Source of the DNA: Prochilodus magdalenae
Taxonomy: Eukaryota > Chordata > Actinopteri > Characiformes > Prochilodontidae
NCBI GenBank assembly: GCA_024036415.1
Contig: JAMWET010007209.1
Span: 62,001-126,000, forward strand
Direction of reading: 5' to 3'
Length of the DNA stretch: 64,000 nt
A model generated the notes under the pieces. The model saw nothing but the letters and a program-made list of their open reading frames with translations, searched no databases and had not been told where the DNA came from. Below are positions 35,501 to 48,542 of this stretch, in pieces. Numbering within the stretch: position 1 is the stretch's first letter; every line of letters starts with the position of its first letter. The translations under genes were made by a program, and so were the position numbers.

Positions 35501-37890
35501 GACATGCCAATTACATTATAACACACAAATGGACAAACATGGACCTCAAGACAAAAGACAGAGATTAATGTAGTGCTCCCCAAGCTGGGAACATCTCAGG
35601 GATCTTTTTTACGGATACCTGGTTTCCTATTAATGGATTATTTTAGACCCCTCAGTTTTCAAGTTTTGGTTCTGTTTGTTTTTTGGTTGTGTTCTGGACT
35701 GTCATGTCTTTGGATCTTGTTTCCTGCTTTTCCGTTATTATTTTATTCCTCTAAAGAATATGTTCTTATTGACTTGTCTGGTTAAGTTAAAGGTTAGGGC
35801 CAACAAAGGTTTGAAAGAGTTGCCTGTATCGCATTCTGTTGATTTCTAAATAAGCACAGTCACGTAACCACTTATTATGTCTTGAAGTTAACCAGAACCA
35901 CAACTAGGTCACTGCTTGAAATATGAAATGGAGAGCTTGTAATGCTCAACATGGCGTCTGTTTACAAAGAAAGTCCTGCCCCTTTAAAAAAGCCAATCAC
36001 ATTGCTGGTTACATCATAAGTGAGGAAGAGTCAATTATTTACTTTTTTTTATAAGAACTTTGACTAAATGTATTATTCAGCAATTACATGGAAAACGATG
36101 TATTTATCAATCTCAAGTTATACAAGGGAGGGAAGCCTGGACCCTCCAGTGCTTCCTGAACGTTTAAGTGGTTTTATAGAAGTAACACAATAAGACACTG
36201 ATCTCACTCGATTTTGCACTTATCTTGAGTTGACTGGTTCATCAGATCACGTGAGATGGTCATGACTCATGACGAAAGGTTTATTGTTATACTCTGTAGA
36301 TAAGTGCGTCCTATGTAGGGTAGAGATGTTAAGTTGGGAAGTCGTTTTGATTAAGGCTAAAAGGATGAACTGTTTTTACATCATTTTTACATCTTCACAG
36401 TGTAGTCCAGTCAACGGTTTTTCATTGTCATCCCCTAATGTAACTTGTATACACTGGTGCAACATGCAACAGCAACACAATGTATAGGACTATATAGAGT
36501 AAAAATACCCTAAGATGTAACAGTGCAGTATATACAATAAGTACACAAGATTATAAATATACATGGCATAACTACACAAGACAACCAAGTACTGTACAGG
36601 GCAATATAGAAATGAGGAACTGGCATTAGTGATGGCAGCAGGTACTGAAAGTCATCAACTAAAGTGCAGGTGTGATGGTAAAGAGGAGTATCAGTAGTCT
36701 GTGGTGGGCAAGCTTGTGGTAAGAGGTGTCATTAGTGGGTAAAGACATCTCAGTGATCTGTTTATCTGTCCTTTCAATACACTCTGCGGTCCAAAATCGC
36801 TGCAGTTTCCATACTAGACAGTGAGACAGGTGAGGTTTCAGGTGAGGTTCATAATCAAGTTTATAATAGCCTACATTATCAGCTAAGTTGCCTTAACAAA
36901 TTGAAAGTGGTGGAAAAATGTATCTTAATAACAAACCACCTGTGGATGAGACCAATCAGAAACAACCCTTGTGTACATGAATGCACCTAGAGTTAATTAA
37001 ATCAGTCTGGCATGTTGACTGACTTCATTCTAACCTCACGTAAGAAAAGAAATAGGATTCAGTAGCCTTCTAGGCCTGGACCACAATTAATAAATAATAA
37101 TTGCAGTTTAAATTGTAGTTTTATAAAATCATAATTTTTTCATTCCTAGTCTTAATAAGGATGTTTGTGGAGTATCCTCATCCTAGCATGACAACCGTGT
37201 ACCGTCTCCCAGCATTAGATTTTACTGTGACATTGGAGGAATACTGAAATCATTTACAACACTAAGCTAATGTTTAAGTACTGTGATTACTCATTTACTG
37301 TACAGGCACCTGCCACCTGGCAGAGGTGAGCAAATGGTCATCTCTGAAGTTTAAGGATAAAGCTTAAAGCTGTTTCCGGATAGGTTCATTTCTATGTACA
37401 TTTAAATGGCACTTTATGAATGCGTTTTTAATGCAATGTATTAAACCTGCGGATATTATCGATCATAGGTCATAGTTGTCTTTATAGAGGATACTTATTA
37501 GATTTAAAGTTTGGGTGGATATATTGCTTTAATACAGCCCGATAAGCTATCAGAAAAACCTTAGCTGAGTCTAAAGTCCAATCAAGATAATGCACTTACA
37601 CTGTATGTATTACTGAACAGAACGTGCAGTCTTATGTCTTGCTTGTGTCCGTGGGTTAATGTAAGACTGTAAACAGTAGGTGAAATGTCAGCTTTGATGC
37701 AAATTTGCTAAATCATACTGTCGTCTGCAAATCTCATTTATTGTACTAGATGATCATGTTGGCAACCTTGCGTGGTGTGATCTTGACCGTGCACTTTGTA
37801 ATGTACAGTAAGACGTTTGATGGCTCTTTGTTTACTAAGCAGCTGGTCTCCTTCCACTTCTGTTTAATTTCATTTTGTCATGTCGGCTTT

Positions 37891-38197
37891 CATTGTATTC
37901 ATATGCAGGCAGTCTATAATGAAGCATGCTTCTGTGAGATGATTCAGGCTAGGACTGGGTTCAGCAGTTGATTAGCTGTTTGTCAAGCTCCGTAAGTCAC
38001 AGTAGATCATTAAAAATGATCTGAAAAATGCATTCACTGTATTCATGAATTTCCTGGAATAAAAAATCTCAGGTCTCTCAGTGAACATCAGTTTACATAA
38101 GATGATTCGTCATACTGTTACCATAGATTCTGAAATCAAGAGATATCTAGAACATATGTCGTCAACTTTCTATGTGTGTGTGTGTGTGTGTGTGTTG
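37891..38197 (+). repeat. Duplicated ~310-bp block, copy 1, ending in (TG)n
   Basis: Homologous to 40658-40995. Shared pieces include GCTTCTGTGAGATG, GACTGGGTTCAGCAGTT, TCTGAAATCAAGAGATATCT and GTCAAGCTCCGTAAGTCA. Both copies run into a TG tract (here about 25 bp). Confidence 0.85.
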
Positions 38198-40189
38198 GAG
38201 GGTGATGATTTTTCCACTGGATGCTGACATGCTTCGAGTGCTTTTCTGAATGAGGCTCAATACAGACAGCCAATCAGAACAGGGCTTGTTATCTTAGATC
38301 AACCTGAAAGGCACAGTAACAAAAAGAGCCTGTTTCATTGTGTCATTCTAAGGATAAAGTGAAATTTGAAAATGTTTATGAAAAAGTGGCCATGTATGGT
38401 ACATACAAACATGTGTTCCAAATAATTGGAATCCCCTGTTGGTTGACTTCTGCATTTTGCACCATGATACACAATTAACAATAACAATATTAAAGAAATA
38501 TCATAATCATTCAGCTTATCATTGGCATATCCAGTTGTGGAAAAAAGGCCGTGGTGGCTGCAATTTTCTTAGAAGATCAATAAACCCTAACACCTTTGAA
38601 AATCATCGCCTATACATCTACTTTTCGTTAATGTCATATCACATTAGTTGTCTATATTTAAATGGCACACACATTTAAGATATACACAACAAGGTCTCTT
38701 TGATTTTAGCCCACAAAAAAAACACAACACAAAAGTAACATCACAAGCGGTTTAAATTCATAGTTGGTCGCAGCTGATAACCTAAAATGGGTTCTAATGT
38801 CATCAGATTAAAATGGGAGTCTATGCAATCAGGCATAAGAAATATCAGGCTTTAAACAACTAAATATAAAGCGCTTTTTTTTTTAGGAGGTCGAAACTGT
38901 TCCAATTTATGCCAGTATCTGTAATAACATGTTTTGCATTTAATGTACTGTACTTAATTCAAAGTTTGTGTTTTTATGTAAACCACAATTAAAAAAAAGA
39001 AGAATATTAATAAGTGGGCTAATAGTAGTAGGTAATGTATAGTCATTATATAACATTCAGTGTAGTATTCTCAGCCTGTGCCCTGCTTACGCTGCCTGAG
39101 CTGCCTGAGCTGCCTGAGTTGATGACATTGTCTATGGCTGGCTCAGAGAGTCGTATCCTACTGAGTCACTTTGACCCCCCCAAGACAAACAAAGCTCCGT
39201 TGTCATCGCTGGTGACCTTGAATCCCCTCCCCTTGCTCCTCCATGCTTTCATTGTACGTTTCTTTCTAGACCTCTCTCTTTCCCTATGTTCTCTTACTCT
39301 GTATGCCTCCTTTTCTCTCCCTCTCTTGGTCTCTCTTTCTCTATCTGAACGTAGTAAAATTAGTAGTAGTTCACTGCTGTTAGTTTATTAGGCCTTATGT
39401 GGTTCCAGTTCCTTCACACCCTGTTTCCTTACCCATCTCTGCACCCATGCTGTTAAACATTCCCTGGCATAGGAAGCCTCTTTTAGAACATGGTGCATAT
39501 GCTGAACTCATGACGTTCACGTGTGACCTACTGCTCTTCTCGTGAACTATTTATGATGTTTTGTTGGCACTCTTCAGTAGTGTAACACTTACAGACATGT
39601 CTGGTGTGCATATGTTTCTTATAAATAGCCTGGATGCCAGATGTAAATCTATCCTACAGCTACAGGCACCTACACTGGATGTGTCATGTTGAGGCTCATA
39701 AACCTCTCCTTTAAGAGCATATTAACTATTGATAGCTCTGCTGGCCTCATTTGCCTTGTGTGCTTAACCCCTCCATCAGGCAGACACAACACAGACTCTA
39801 AGATAAGGCTATTTTGAGTGATCCCATCCCTGTTTAATACTGATAAGAATGGGAGTAAAAGAATAAAACACTTAACAGGGTAAAACCAGACACTAGTTTT
39901 GAACATGATCATGATTAACAACTGCTGCTGTTGTTATCAAGGTTTTGCTGAGTACTGCATAGATATATCAGATTTGATTTATGTGTTGAAGACAATTTCT
40001 TCTAAAGTGAAATACTGTGCTAACACTGAAGATACCATTACTGACCCCTCTAAAAGTGTCCTCGTGTGTATTTGTACGCATCTTTATTTTTTTTTTCTTT
40101 GCTGTAGTGGTTCTAGACTCTGCTTTGTTTCATAATGAATGTCAAAATCTTACGACCACATCTCTTACTGCCTGTTTCTCTGTGTCCAG

Positions 40190-40230
40190 TCTGATGCACA
40201 TGTTGGTCTCAGGCCCTGTCCACCATCGTC
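40190..40230 (+). promoter_or_regulatory. ppara: ppara 5' UTR piece with two possible acceptors and an upstream ATG
   Basis: A polypyrimidine tract ending TGTGTCCAG gives an acceptor with exon start 40190. A second AG (GGTCTCAG) gives start 40213. An in-frame TGA at 40192-40194 shows that translation of the main frame cannot begin further upstream on the longer form. An out-of-frame ATG at 40194 opens a 53-codon frame to 40355 that overlaps the main start; it is included only if the first acceptor is used. Confidence 0.55.
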
Positions 40231-40438
40231 ATGGTAGACGTGCAGAGCCCTTACAGCCCTCCATCCCCTCTGGAGGACCCCGTGCTGAACAGCCCGCTCT
40301 GCAGGGACTTCATGGGCGGCGTGGCAGACATGCAGGACATCTCGCAGTCCATTGACGAGGAGGCATTTAGCAGCCTGGACGTCCCTGAGTACCAGTCGTC
40401 CAGCATGTGCTCCAGCTCTGAGAGCTCCACTGTGCTAG
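40231..40438 (+). CDS. ppara: ppara coding exon 1 (AF-1 region)
   Basis: Begins with ATG at 40231 and encodes residues 1-69 plus one base of codon 70. It reads [20 protein letters not shown] at the start and contains MQDISQSI, which aligns with the IQEISQSI segment of mammalian PPAR-alpha. Acidic and serine-rich, as expected of AF-1. Donor G/GTGAGA after CTAG. Confidence 0.95.
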
Positions 40439-41165
40439 GTGAGAATCAGCCGACAATGACACTGACATAAATGAGTAACAATGTGCATTCATCTCTGTTG
40501 TAATGCAGGTAAACCATGCACGTTATCTCTTGTTAGCTCTTGTTGTTATAATGCAAGTAATGTTGGTTTTAAACCAGAATAAGTATATAAAAAATAATAA
40601 TAATTTTGTGCCTAATTATTGGCAGTTAAATTGTGGTCATCTGCTTATGTTGATTTACATTGTATTCAATTGCAGGCAGCCTAAAACGTATATGCTTCTG
40701 TGAGATGCTTGCACAAGTCAGGTTATGACTGGGTTCAGCAGTTTATTAGTCTGTCAAGCTCCGTAAGTCAAAGTAGATCATAAAAAAGCATGCACTCAAA
40801 GTATTTATGAATTTATGAAGTTCCTGCAATGAACAATTTCTCGTATGTTTCCTCTGTAGAGACTCAAGACTCTCAGAGCACAAAATTTATTGTTGTAAAA
40901 CATTAGATTGTTGATGAACATGAATTCTGAAATCAAGAGATATCTAGAACAGAATCTTCTATGTCATTAACTTTCTTTGGGTGTGTTTGTGTGTGTGTAT
41001 GTGTGTGTGCGTGTATGTGTGTGTGTGTTTGTGTGCGTGTGAATGTGTGTGTGTGTGTGCGTGCGTGCGTATGCGTGTGTATGCGTGTGTGTGTGAATGT
41101 GTGTGTGTATGTGTGCGTATGCGTGTGTATGCGTGTGTATGCGTGTGTGTGAATGTGTGTGTGTA

Positions 41166-41215
<50 letters not shown>

Positions 41216-41241
41216 TGTGTGTGCGTGTGTGTGCGTGTGTA

Positions 41242-41287
<46 letters not shown>

Positions 41288-44200
41288 TGTGTGTGTATGC
41301 GTGTGTGTGTGTGTGTGAATGTGTGTGTGTATGTGTGCGTGTATGTGTGTGTGTGTGAATGTGTGTGTGTGTGTGCGTGTGTGTGTGTGTGTGCATGCGT
41401 GTGTGTATGTGCGTGTATGTGCGTGTGTGTGTGTGTGTGTGTGTAAATTAGGTTAACTCTAATTTAGCTGGATGAAGGTTTTTTAAGACTTTCCTAGAAT
41501 TCTTTAAACGATTCTCTTAAAATTAGAGGGCCAGATTTGGACTGATAAGGAGGTCTATGAGGTGTTTCATCATGATAGTTGCATAAGGGGCATAAAACTA
41601 TTGAATCGCTGACTGAAATGCAAACAGTTGAGAGATAAACAGGGTGTAGACGCCAAGGAATTCTGACAGACATCCAACTTGTCCGAGTTGGAAATCAGGA
41701 ACAGGAACAAAATAAAGAAATGGTCATTTAATAATTTTATTATTATTCAGCAAACAGAATAAAATCACAATACAGGGTTTCTCTCTATATGCACATATCA
41801 GGTTATCTCTATATGCACACAGCCTCCATGTACTCCATCTCATCTGCAGTAGATATAAATGCATACATACAGTACATTATTAATTAATGCTACATTACTT
41901 CACTTCAGTGTACTGTTAAAAGGAATATCTTCAAGTTGATCACATGTCCCTTCATTAAAAGCCTTGTGTGTGGTGGTGGTGGTGATGGTGGTGTAGGTGT
42001 TCAAAGCATGTTTGCTAGTATTATGATGCACCCAAAAAGAGAGGCTTGGAAATATAACCTGCTGTGTCAACTTACTCATGAAGTCAAGGCTGTGTGCCTA
42101 ACTATACCCTTGTTTTGGATCCAGGTTGTTAAAAAGAAAAACAATCATATTTTGTGTTTCTGTAGGATTTTCTTCTGTTTTATCTTTCGATTTTGTGCCT
42201 TTTGGCAAATTTGTTCTTGTCAAAGTTCATTCAGTGATTTGGAAAACCAGAGTCAGGTGCAAAATCTGCAAAAATGTGATGCGTTTCTAATCTATTACAT
42301 GTTCGTTACCATTGCATTATTTGGGGGAGATAGCTCAGAAACCAAGTTGTTTTGAGTTTCCATAACAAGACATTTCTTGTGGTCACTGTTATTAACCAAT
42401 GCCTATATACACTTCATATTTGCAAATACAATGTGTTTTGACTCTATATGTGTTTTTTATATGTCTTTGTATGTTTTGTTTTGAAAGTGTAGAGGTTTAA
42501 AGAAGAAAAAAAAAACACCCTGATTCCACAAATTAATTATATTAATTATATTAATTTCATAAACCTCCATAAATGTTCTGTGGGATTGGTTCAGCCTTTT
42601 TTTGAAAGCATTCTTAAGCTATTTTGAATGTACGTTTGAGTTTGTTGTCTTGTTAAAGTGTTTTTCAGAGTTAGCTCTGAATTAGTTTTAATTCTGTTCT
42701 GATACCTCCCGATAGATTGCTACATTGATATTTCCTTCAGTAACATGTAATGCCTCAGTACCATTTCCAAATAAGCAGCCCCATTTCATTCTGCTCCCAC
42801 CATCATACTTCACTGGAGTTCATATGCATGTCATATGTTCAATGCCTCTTTCTCCAAGAGTTCTATTTCCATTTCATATATCCAGAGTACATTGTTTCAA
42901 CTGTTCTGATTTGTCCAAATGCATGTACGTTAATTTCAGACACAAATCTCTGTATTAATTATGTAGCAGAGGGCGTTTCAGTGCAGTCTGTTGTTTATTA
43001 TTTTGCAATTGACAAGAATGTCTTTTAAGACTTCATGGTTCTTATTAGTTTTCAGGACTTTAAGGTCTGTACCATTTGAAGGTTGTTGAATGTAATGATG
43101 TTGTTCTTGAGAAATGTATTAGGCTCCTTCACCTTCACACCAATTACTATGTGTTGTGTGAAATCTCAACCAGTCAATCACAAAATGCAATTTGCATAAG
43201 AACATTTTATAGTTGTATTTTTGCAACATTCGTATAAAAATATTGATTTATTTTTGCAGCATTTTAAACACTTACCTGTTAACATATCCTCTACATGAGA
43301 ACATTTTCAATACACAATATATTAAATTAGAATTGTTTAACATATTGGAAAAAATGTAACATGTAAAATGTTAAGTCTAAAATCTAAAATTGTATGTTAG
43401 ATTTCTTTCCAAATGTCAAATTCAGCAAATAAACACTAATTGTACTGTATATTAAACAGTATAGAAGTGTGTTCTCTGTAGATGACGTATAACTTTTTTC
43501 CACTTATTTGTACATCGGACATTTTCACAAAACACAATTTTACTGGCCAAACTTTTACATACAGATGTATTTCTATTTTATTATAGTGTCTGGTTTAGTC
43601 AGTTTCATGCAGGACACTTCCAATATGAGTAGGTCTGAGACAAATGCAGGGCAGTCATGCCTGTGTGTAAGCTTCTGTCTGTCAGTCTGTTTTGGTCTTC
43701 AGGTGGTTGTTGTTGAGATGGTTTTTAAAAGATTGTTGATTCACCAGACTAATGATTTGGATTAGATGGATTTCAATCCATGCCATCTGTATTTATCCAT
43801 CTAATGCTGTTTTTTTATGCAGTTGGTATTAATATCATTATTCTGTATTATCAGGTTTGTAAACTGCATGAGCACATAACTTTTCCATCACTGCTGAGAC
43901 TGCCTGGGTTTAAAAGTTCCCTTGCTTTATTTGTGTGTAGATGCCCTGACTCCGGCTTCAAGTCCTTCATCGGGTGTTTGTGGGACCGTAGCGGGTCAGG
44001 AGGAGTTCACCTCCGCCTCTCTGAACCTAGAGTGCCGCGTGTGTGCGGATCGAGCCTCAGGTTATCACTACGGGGTCCATGCCTGCGAGGGCTGCAAGGT
44101 GAGCATAGACAAGGGTCATAGACAATGTCCTAGCTTTTGGCTTCGTCACCTACACTGTCGTATGTTAGTGTGTTAAGTTTAAGCGTCTCTGGTCAAATTA

Positions 44201-44558
44201 TATGTTCGGTATGTTTGTGAAAATAAGTTACACATCCTCTAGAGAGGGAGCTCACCTCTACACATGTTAATGCACAATTACTGTTTATTTTCTGAATAAA
44301 GTATAAAATGTGGCCTGGTATGGCACACCTTATATATAGTGTTTTTTACTTTTTATGCTAAGCTTAGCAAATAAATAGAAATTGAACTCTAAAATCAGCA
44401 GAATTGGAATGCAGGCTTGTAATGTAGACTGGAAAATAAGGGTATGGAAAATTGGCTATGCAATCGTGATTACGATATTTAGCAAGATAATCATGATTAT
44501 CATTGTAACCACAACCCTAGTTCTATATCTTGTCCACTTACTTTGAGTTTCATTTGCC

Positions 44559-44655
<97 letters not shown>

Positions 44656-47600
44656 AATGTAATGACAAAAATGGAAGATCCATGTGGTACATATATATAT
44701 ATATATATAAACCACATGGATCTTCCATTTTTGTCATTACATTTACATAACTGCCTTCTAAAGACTATTATATATATAAATATTACACATATATATATAT
44801 AATAGTCTTTGGAAGGCAGTTATGTAAATGTAATGACAAAAAATGGAAGATCCATGTGGTGAGGCCTATATTACTGACATGTTAATTTTCAAAAATTAAA
44901 GTCACGCTTAATCACGTCTACATTATCTCCATCACAGGGCTAAATGAAATCCTCTTTTAGTTCACCTCCTATGTGTAGTTAACTATGCTTAACTAGCAAA
45001 TCTCCTCATTAGTGTGTTTATGCAGAGTGTGAACTTACCCCTTCCCTGTCCTGCATATGGCCTCATCGCTGATACAGGCTCCATATGGAGGACCAAGTGG
45101 GGCAGCGTCTCACGCACAGTCAGTACAGCAGCCTCTATAGAGAGTGTTTTACTTTAATGCTGAGTGAGAACTGCACCCTCTCCTCCCTTCTGCTGTTCCT
45201 CCTGCCTGTATTTCAAGTTGTATGTGGAAAGCTGTTGGCTGTTGAGTAGCGAGAGTTTTCACCGTTTCAACAATTTATATCTAGTGATTTAAGCTCCTAC
45301 ATGTAAAAGGCTTTACTACGCAACACTTCTATGGTCATCTCCCTCCTAGCATGAACTACAACATGTTGAACACTAGGGCTGCGTGATAAATTGTGATATG
45401 AGCTTCTATGATAAGCACAACCTCAGAGAGCAATGACAGAACAGATCAAATAACCTCATATGGGTAATAGGAGACCGAGAGACACCATTACAGTAACGGC
45501 GCAAACTGTTTAAGCCTAACGAGGGCTTTCCTTGCGTTGGGATTGAACTCTGCTGTCCCAGGCGGGGGGCGACTAACTTAACCATTCAGGCAAGCAAACA
45601 ATTACCAAACACATGAAGACGTTAAACTGTTGGTAACACTCAACTGTTGCCTCAAACTCATTTATAGATAAACTAAACAGAACTGTTGCTAGTATGCGCT
45701 GTACCTGGACAAACCGACACGGACGTCGGGAGTGTTTTGAGGCCTGTCATAACAGAGCCTGACTCTTGGGCACCAGGCATACCTGTGTCTGGTCCAAGCA
45801 CGGGTTACGTGAGCCAAGTCACAGGGCCAAAACAATGGCTGTGAAAGCAACAAATAATCTCTGACTCATGTGCTTCCAATGTCAAAGAACACAAACGCTA
45901 GTGCGGAGTTAGAACTAGCCTAAGATTGAAAAGCCTGTTGTTCCACTATAATATCCAAATATGTGGTGCATACAAGGTTTTAGAAGGGATAGTTCCAAAA
46001 ATAAAACCTGGCAGAGCCGCATTTGAGACAGTTTTAAAATAATTTGCATGCGTCACAGTGGACAATAGCTGAATTCTGTATTGGTGTACAAAGCTGTTAA
46101 AAACAATAGGAATTTATGTAAAATCTGTCGTGCGGCTTTGCTAACGATACCCCTTTTACTGTGCTAAACTTAAATACTTGACCTCTTGTAGCGTATTTAT
46201 TACAGAGACAATAATGTGAGTATATAATAATCTCTCATAGAGACAACAGAGTCGCATGCTTTTTTAACATGCACTTTGATGCATGTTTTCTATCCCTCAC
46301 TGTTTTCAGCCTTGGCAACCACGTGGCTCTGTTCGTGGCCGGCAGCACGCTCTCCTTCTGGACTCACACCCCCAACCTCACTGTCCTCAAATCAACCCAC
46401 CCCCTCCCACTCTTCTCGCTGTCCCCCATGGAGCTTCTGCCCTCACCATAATCTGCCTTTCGTAACTTTGTGGAAGTGTCTCGGGACAGAATGGCTAAAT
46501 AGAAATGAAGCAATTCGTGTTTAACGGCCCCTCATCTCCCTGCCAGCCTCCCTTTGAGTGTCCACAGTGCTGGCACTGCTCTTTGCTGATTGACTCTACT
46601 GTTTGTCCAGATTGTGCAAGTTAACCGATTTCAGGTTCGGCACATATTTATGATCATGTGGTCTGATGACTTGCACTTGTCTAAGTTGTGGATAAGACAC
46701 AAAAATACAGTTTCAGTTTTGTTTTAGTTAAAGATATTATTCACCTCAGTGATGTATACTGGAAACTATATTTCTGTTAAAAATAAACAAGAAAAAACAC
46801 TAAACCAATAAACAACAGCTGTAAAAATAGGTGCCAGAAGGGTTCTCTGGAACGATGTCTTTGAGGAATCATTTTTGTAAGGAATGAAAAGTGAAGAGTT
46901 CTCAGAAAAAAATATAAAAAGTCAAAATGAATGTAAATGCTAGCTATTTGGAAGGAGAAGAAAACTAAATACAGTATATGGGACAATATATTATGTTGCT
47001 GAATGAAAGCCTCGTGATAGCGAATTGTATAATGATGGATGAGCGGTATAAAATAATTACATATAAGTATATTTAGGTAAATGAGTAAGTATAGTTTTTG
47101 TCAAAGATAATGGCTTTTACTGGCACAAGCAGCATGTCTTTAGCCATTGAGTAAGGCGTGTTTTTTAAATGCAGTGAACTCATGAGCTCCCACTTTTGCC
47201 ACCTTTAGGGCTTCTTCAGGCGGACCATTCGCCTCAAGCTAGAATACGACAAGTGTGAACGCCACTGCAAAATCCAAAAGAAGAACCGGAACAAGTGCCA
47301 ATATTGCCGCTTTCAAAAGTGCCTATCCGTGGGCATGTCCCACAATGGTGAGTGTTATGGCATCAACACATTCCTGCACACATACATGCAGGTAATAACA
47401 TATTAGGTCTTGTCTGTTTATAGGCTCTGTTGCTGTTTAGTAAGCTATAAAGAATAGAGTCTGTGTTGATACGTCAGTAACCATGATTTGGTAAACTATG
47501 TACCATCTTGGCAGCTACCCAAGGCTGTACCTGGACTCTAGTATACATATTTTGTTCATATTGACTACAGTGGGTAAGGTGACATTTCACCTTTCAGGCA

Positions 47601-48508
47601 TTGCCTGCTTGCCACCATGTCATCAAATGACCATTTGTGGTCCTCTGTTAACAATGTCAACAACATCTCATGTCCGCTGTGCAAGCATAGTAATGTACCC
47701 AAGACCCATGAATTGTGCAAAGCTTCTTTTCTTAATGACCAGTTATCAGCTTCTCAGTTGAATTTCTCTTACTTGTTGTGTCCTAGTACAGGGTTTAGTT
47801 AATACTCAGTGATAGTGTCACAAGGCACAAGCAGTGTCACATTGAACATTGTTTGTTATCTAAAGAGTGACCCTTTCTGTATTCTTGATCTAAACTCAGG
47901 AGTCAGAGGTCAGTTTCTATACAGCGCTTCGTGTCACACAGCTGTGCTCTCAGTTCACATGCCCAGCAGTCAGAGGACACATGCTTCCAGTCATGTCATG
48001 CTCAAAGTCCATGACCCAAAATGTTTTCTGTGTACCAATCTCTCTTTTTATGTACACTTACAGCATGGCATGCTGACCCTCACCCCGGCTCTGCGGCGCT
48101 TTGCCGGTTCCATACTAAAAATAGCAGAGAGGGCAATGGTGGCCTAAGTGACATCATGGAACAGTGTCAACACAGGTTGACGAGGTTCAGGAAACATGCG
48201 TTAGGTCAGACTGCCAGATGGACGAACTGAGCTTACCAACAGATACATGAAGAGAGAAATGATAACGAAGAATCCTAAGCATGGTTTTAGGGTCGAGTAT
48301 ATTGAAGTTGCCATAGATATTGTGTCAGTTTTATCTTTTCACCTGTTCAGACTGATTCTAAAAAAACTTTATTCATTATTAGGGCTATTGATTATATGAA
48401 TGAGTTCCTTCTCCTGAAAACTGTTTGTTGTAACAGCAACTATTTAGAAATGGATGTGTAAAAAAGGCTCTACTTCTTTCCCTAAGAGAGACCAGTATGA
48501 GAAATATG

Positions 48509-48542
<34 letters not shown>

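Larger units (their letters stand above)
25690..40189 (+). other. ppara: Long ppara 5' intron(s)
   Basis: This is the interval between the putative first-exon donor and the acceptor of the first coding exon. Further non-coding exons may hide here. It contains a Tc1 relic, an antisense SINE, a CT tract, a 50-bp-arm inverted repeat, one copy of a duplicated block and AT-rich unique sequence. No protein-coding frame is credible. Confidence 0.5.

Noticed and set aside
40959..41396. Long frames of HT or CV repeats on both strands
   Set aside because: Pure translation of the TG dinucleotide tract; not genes.
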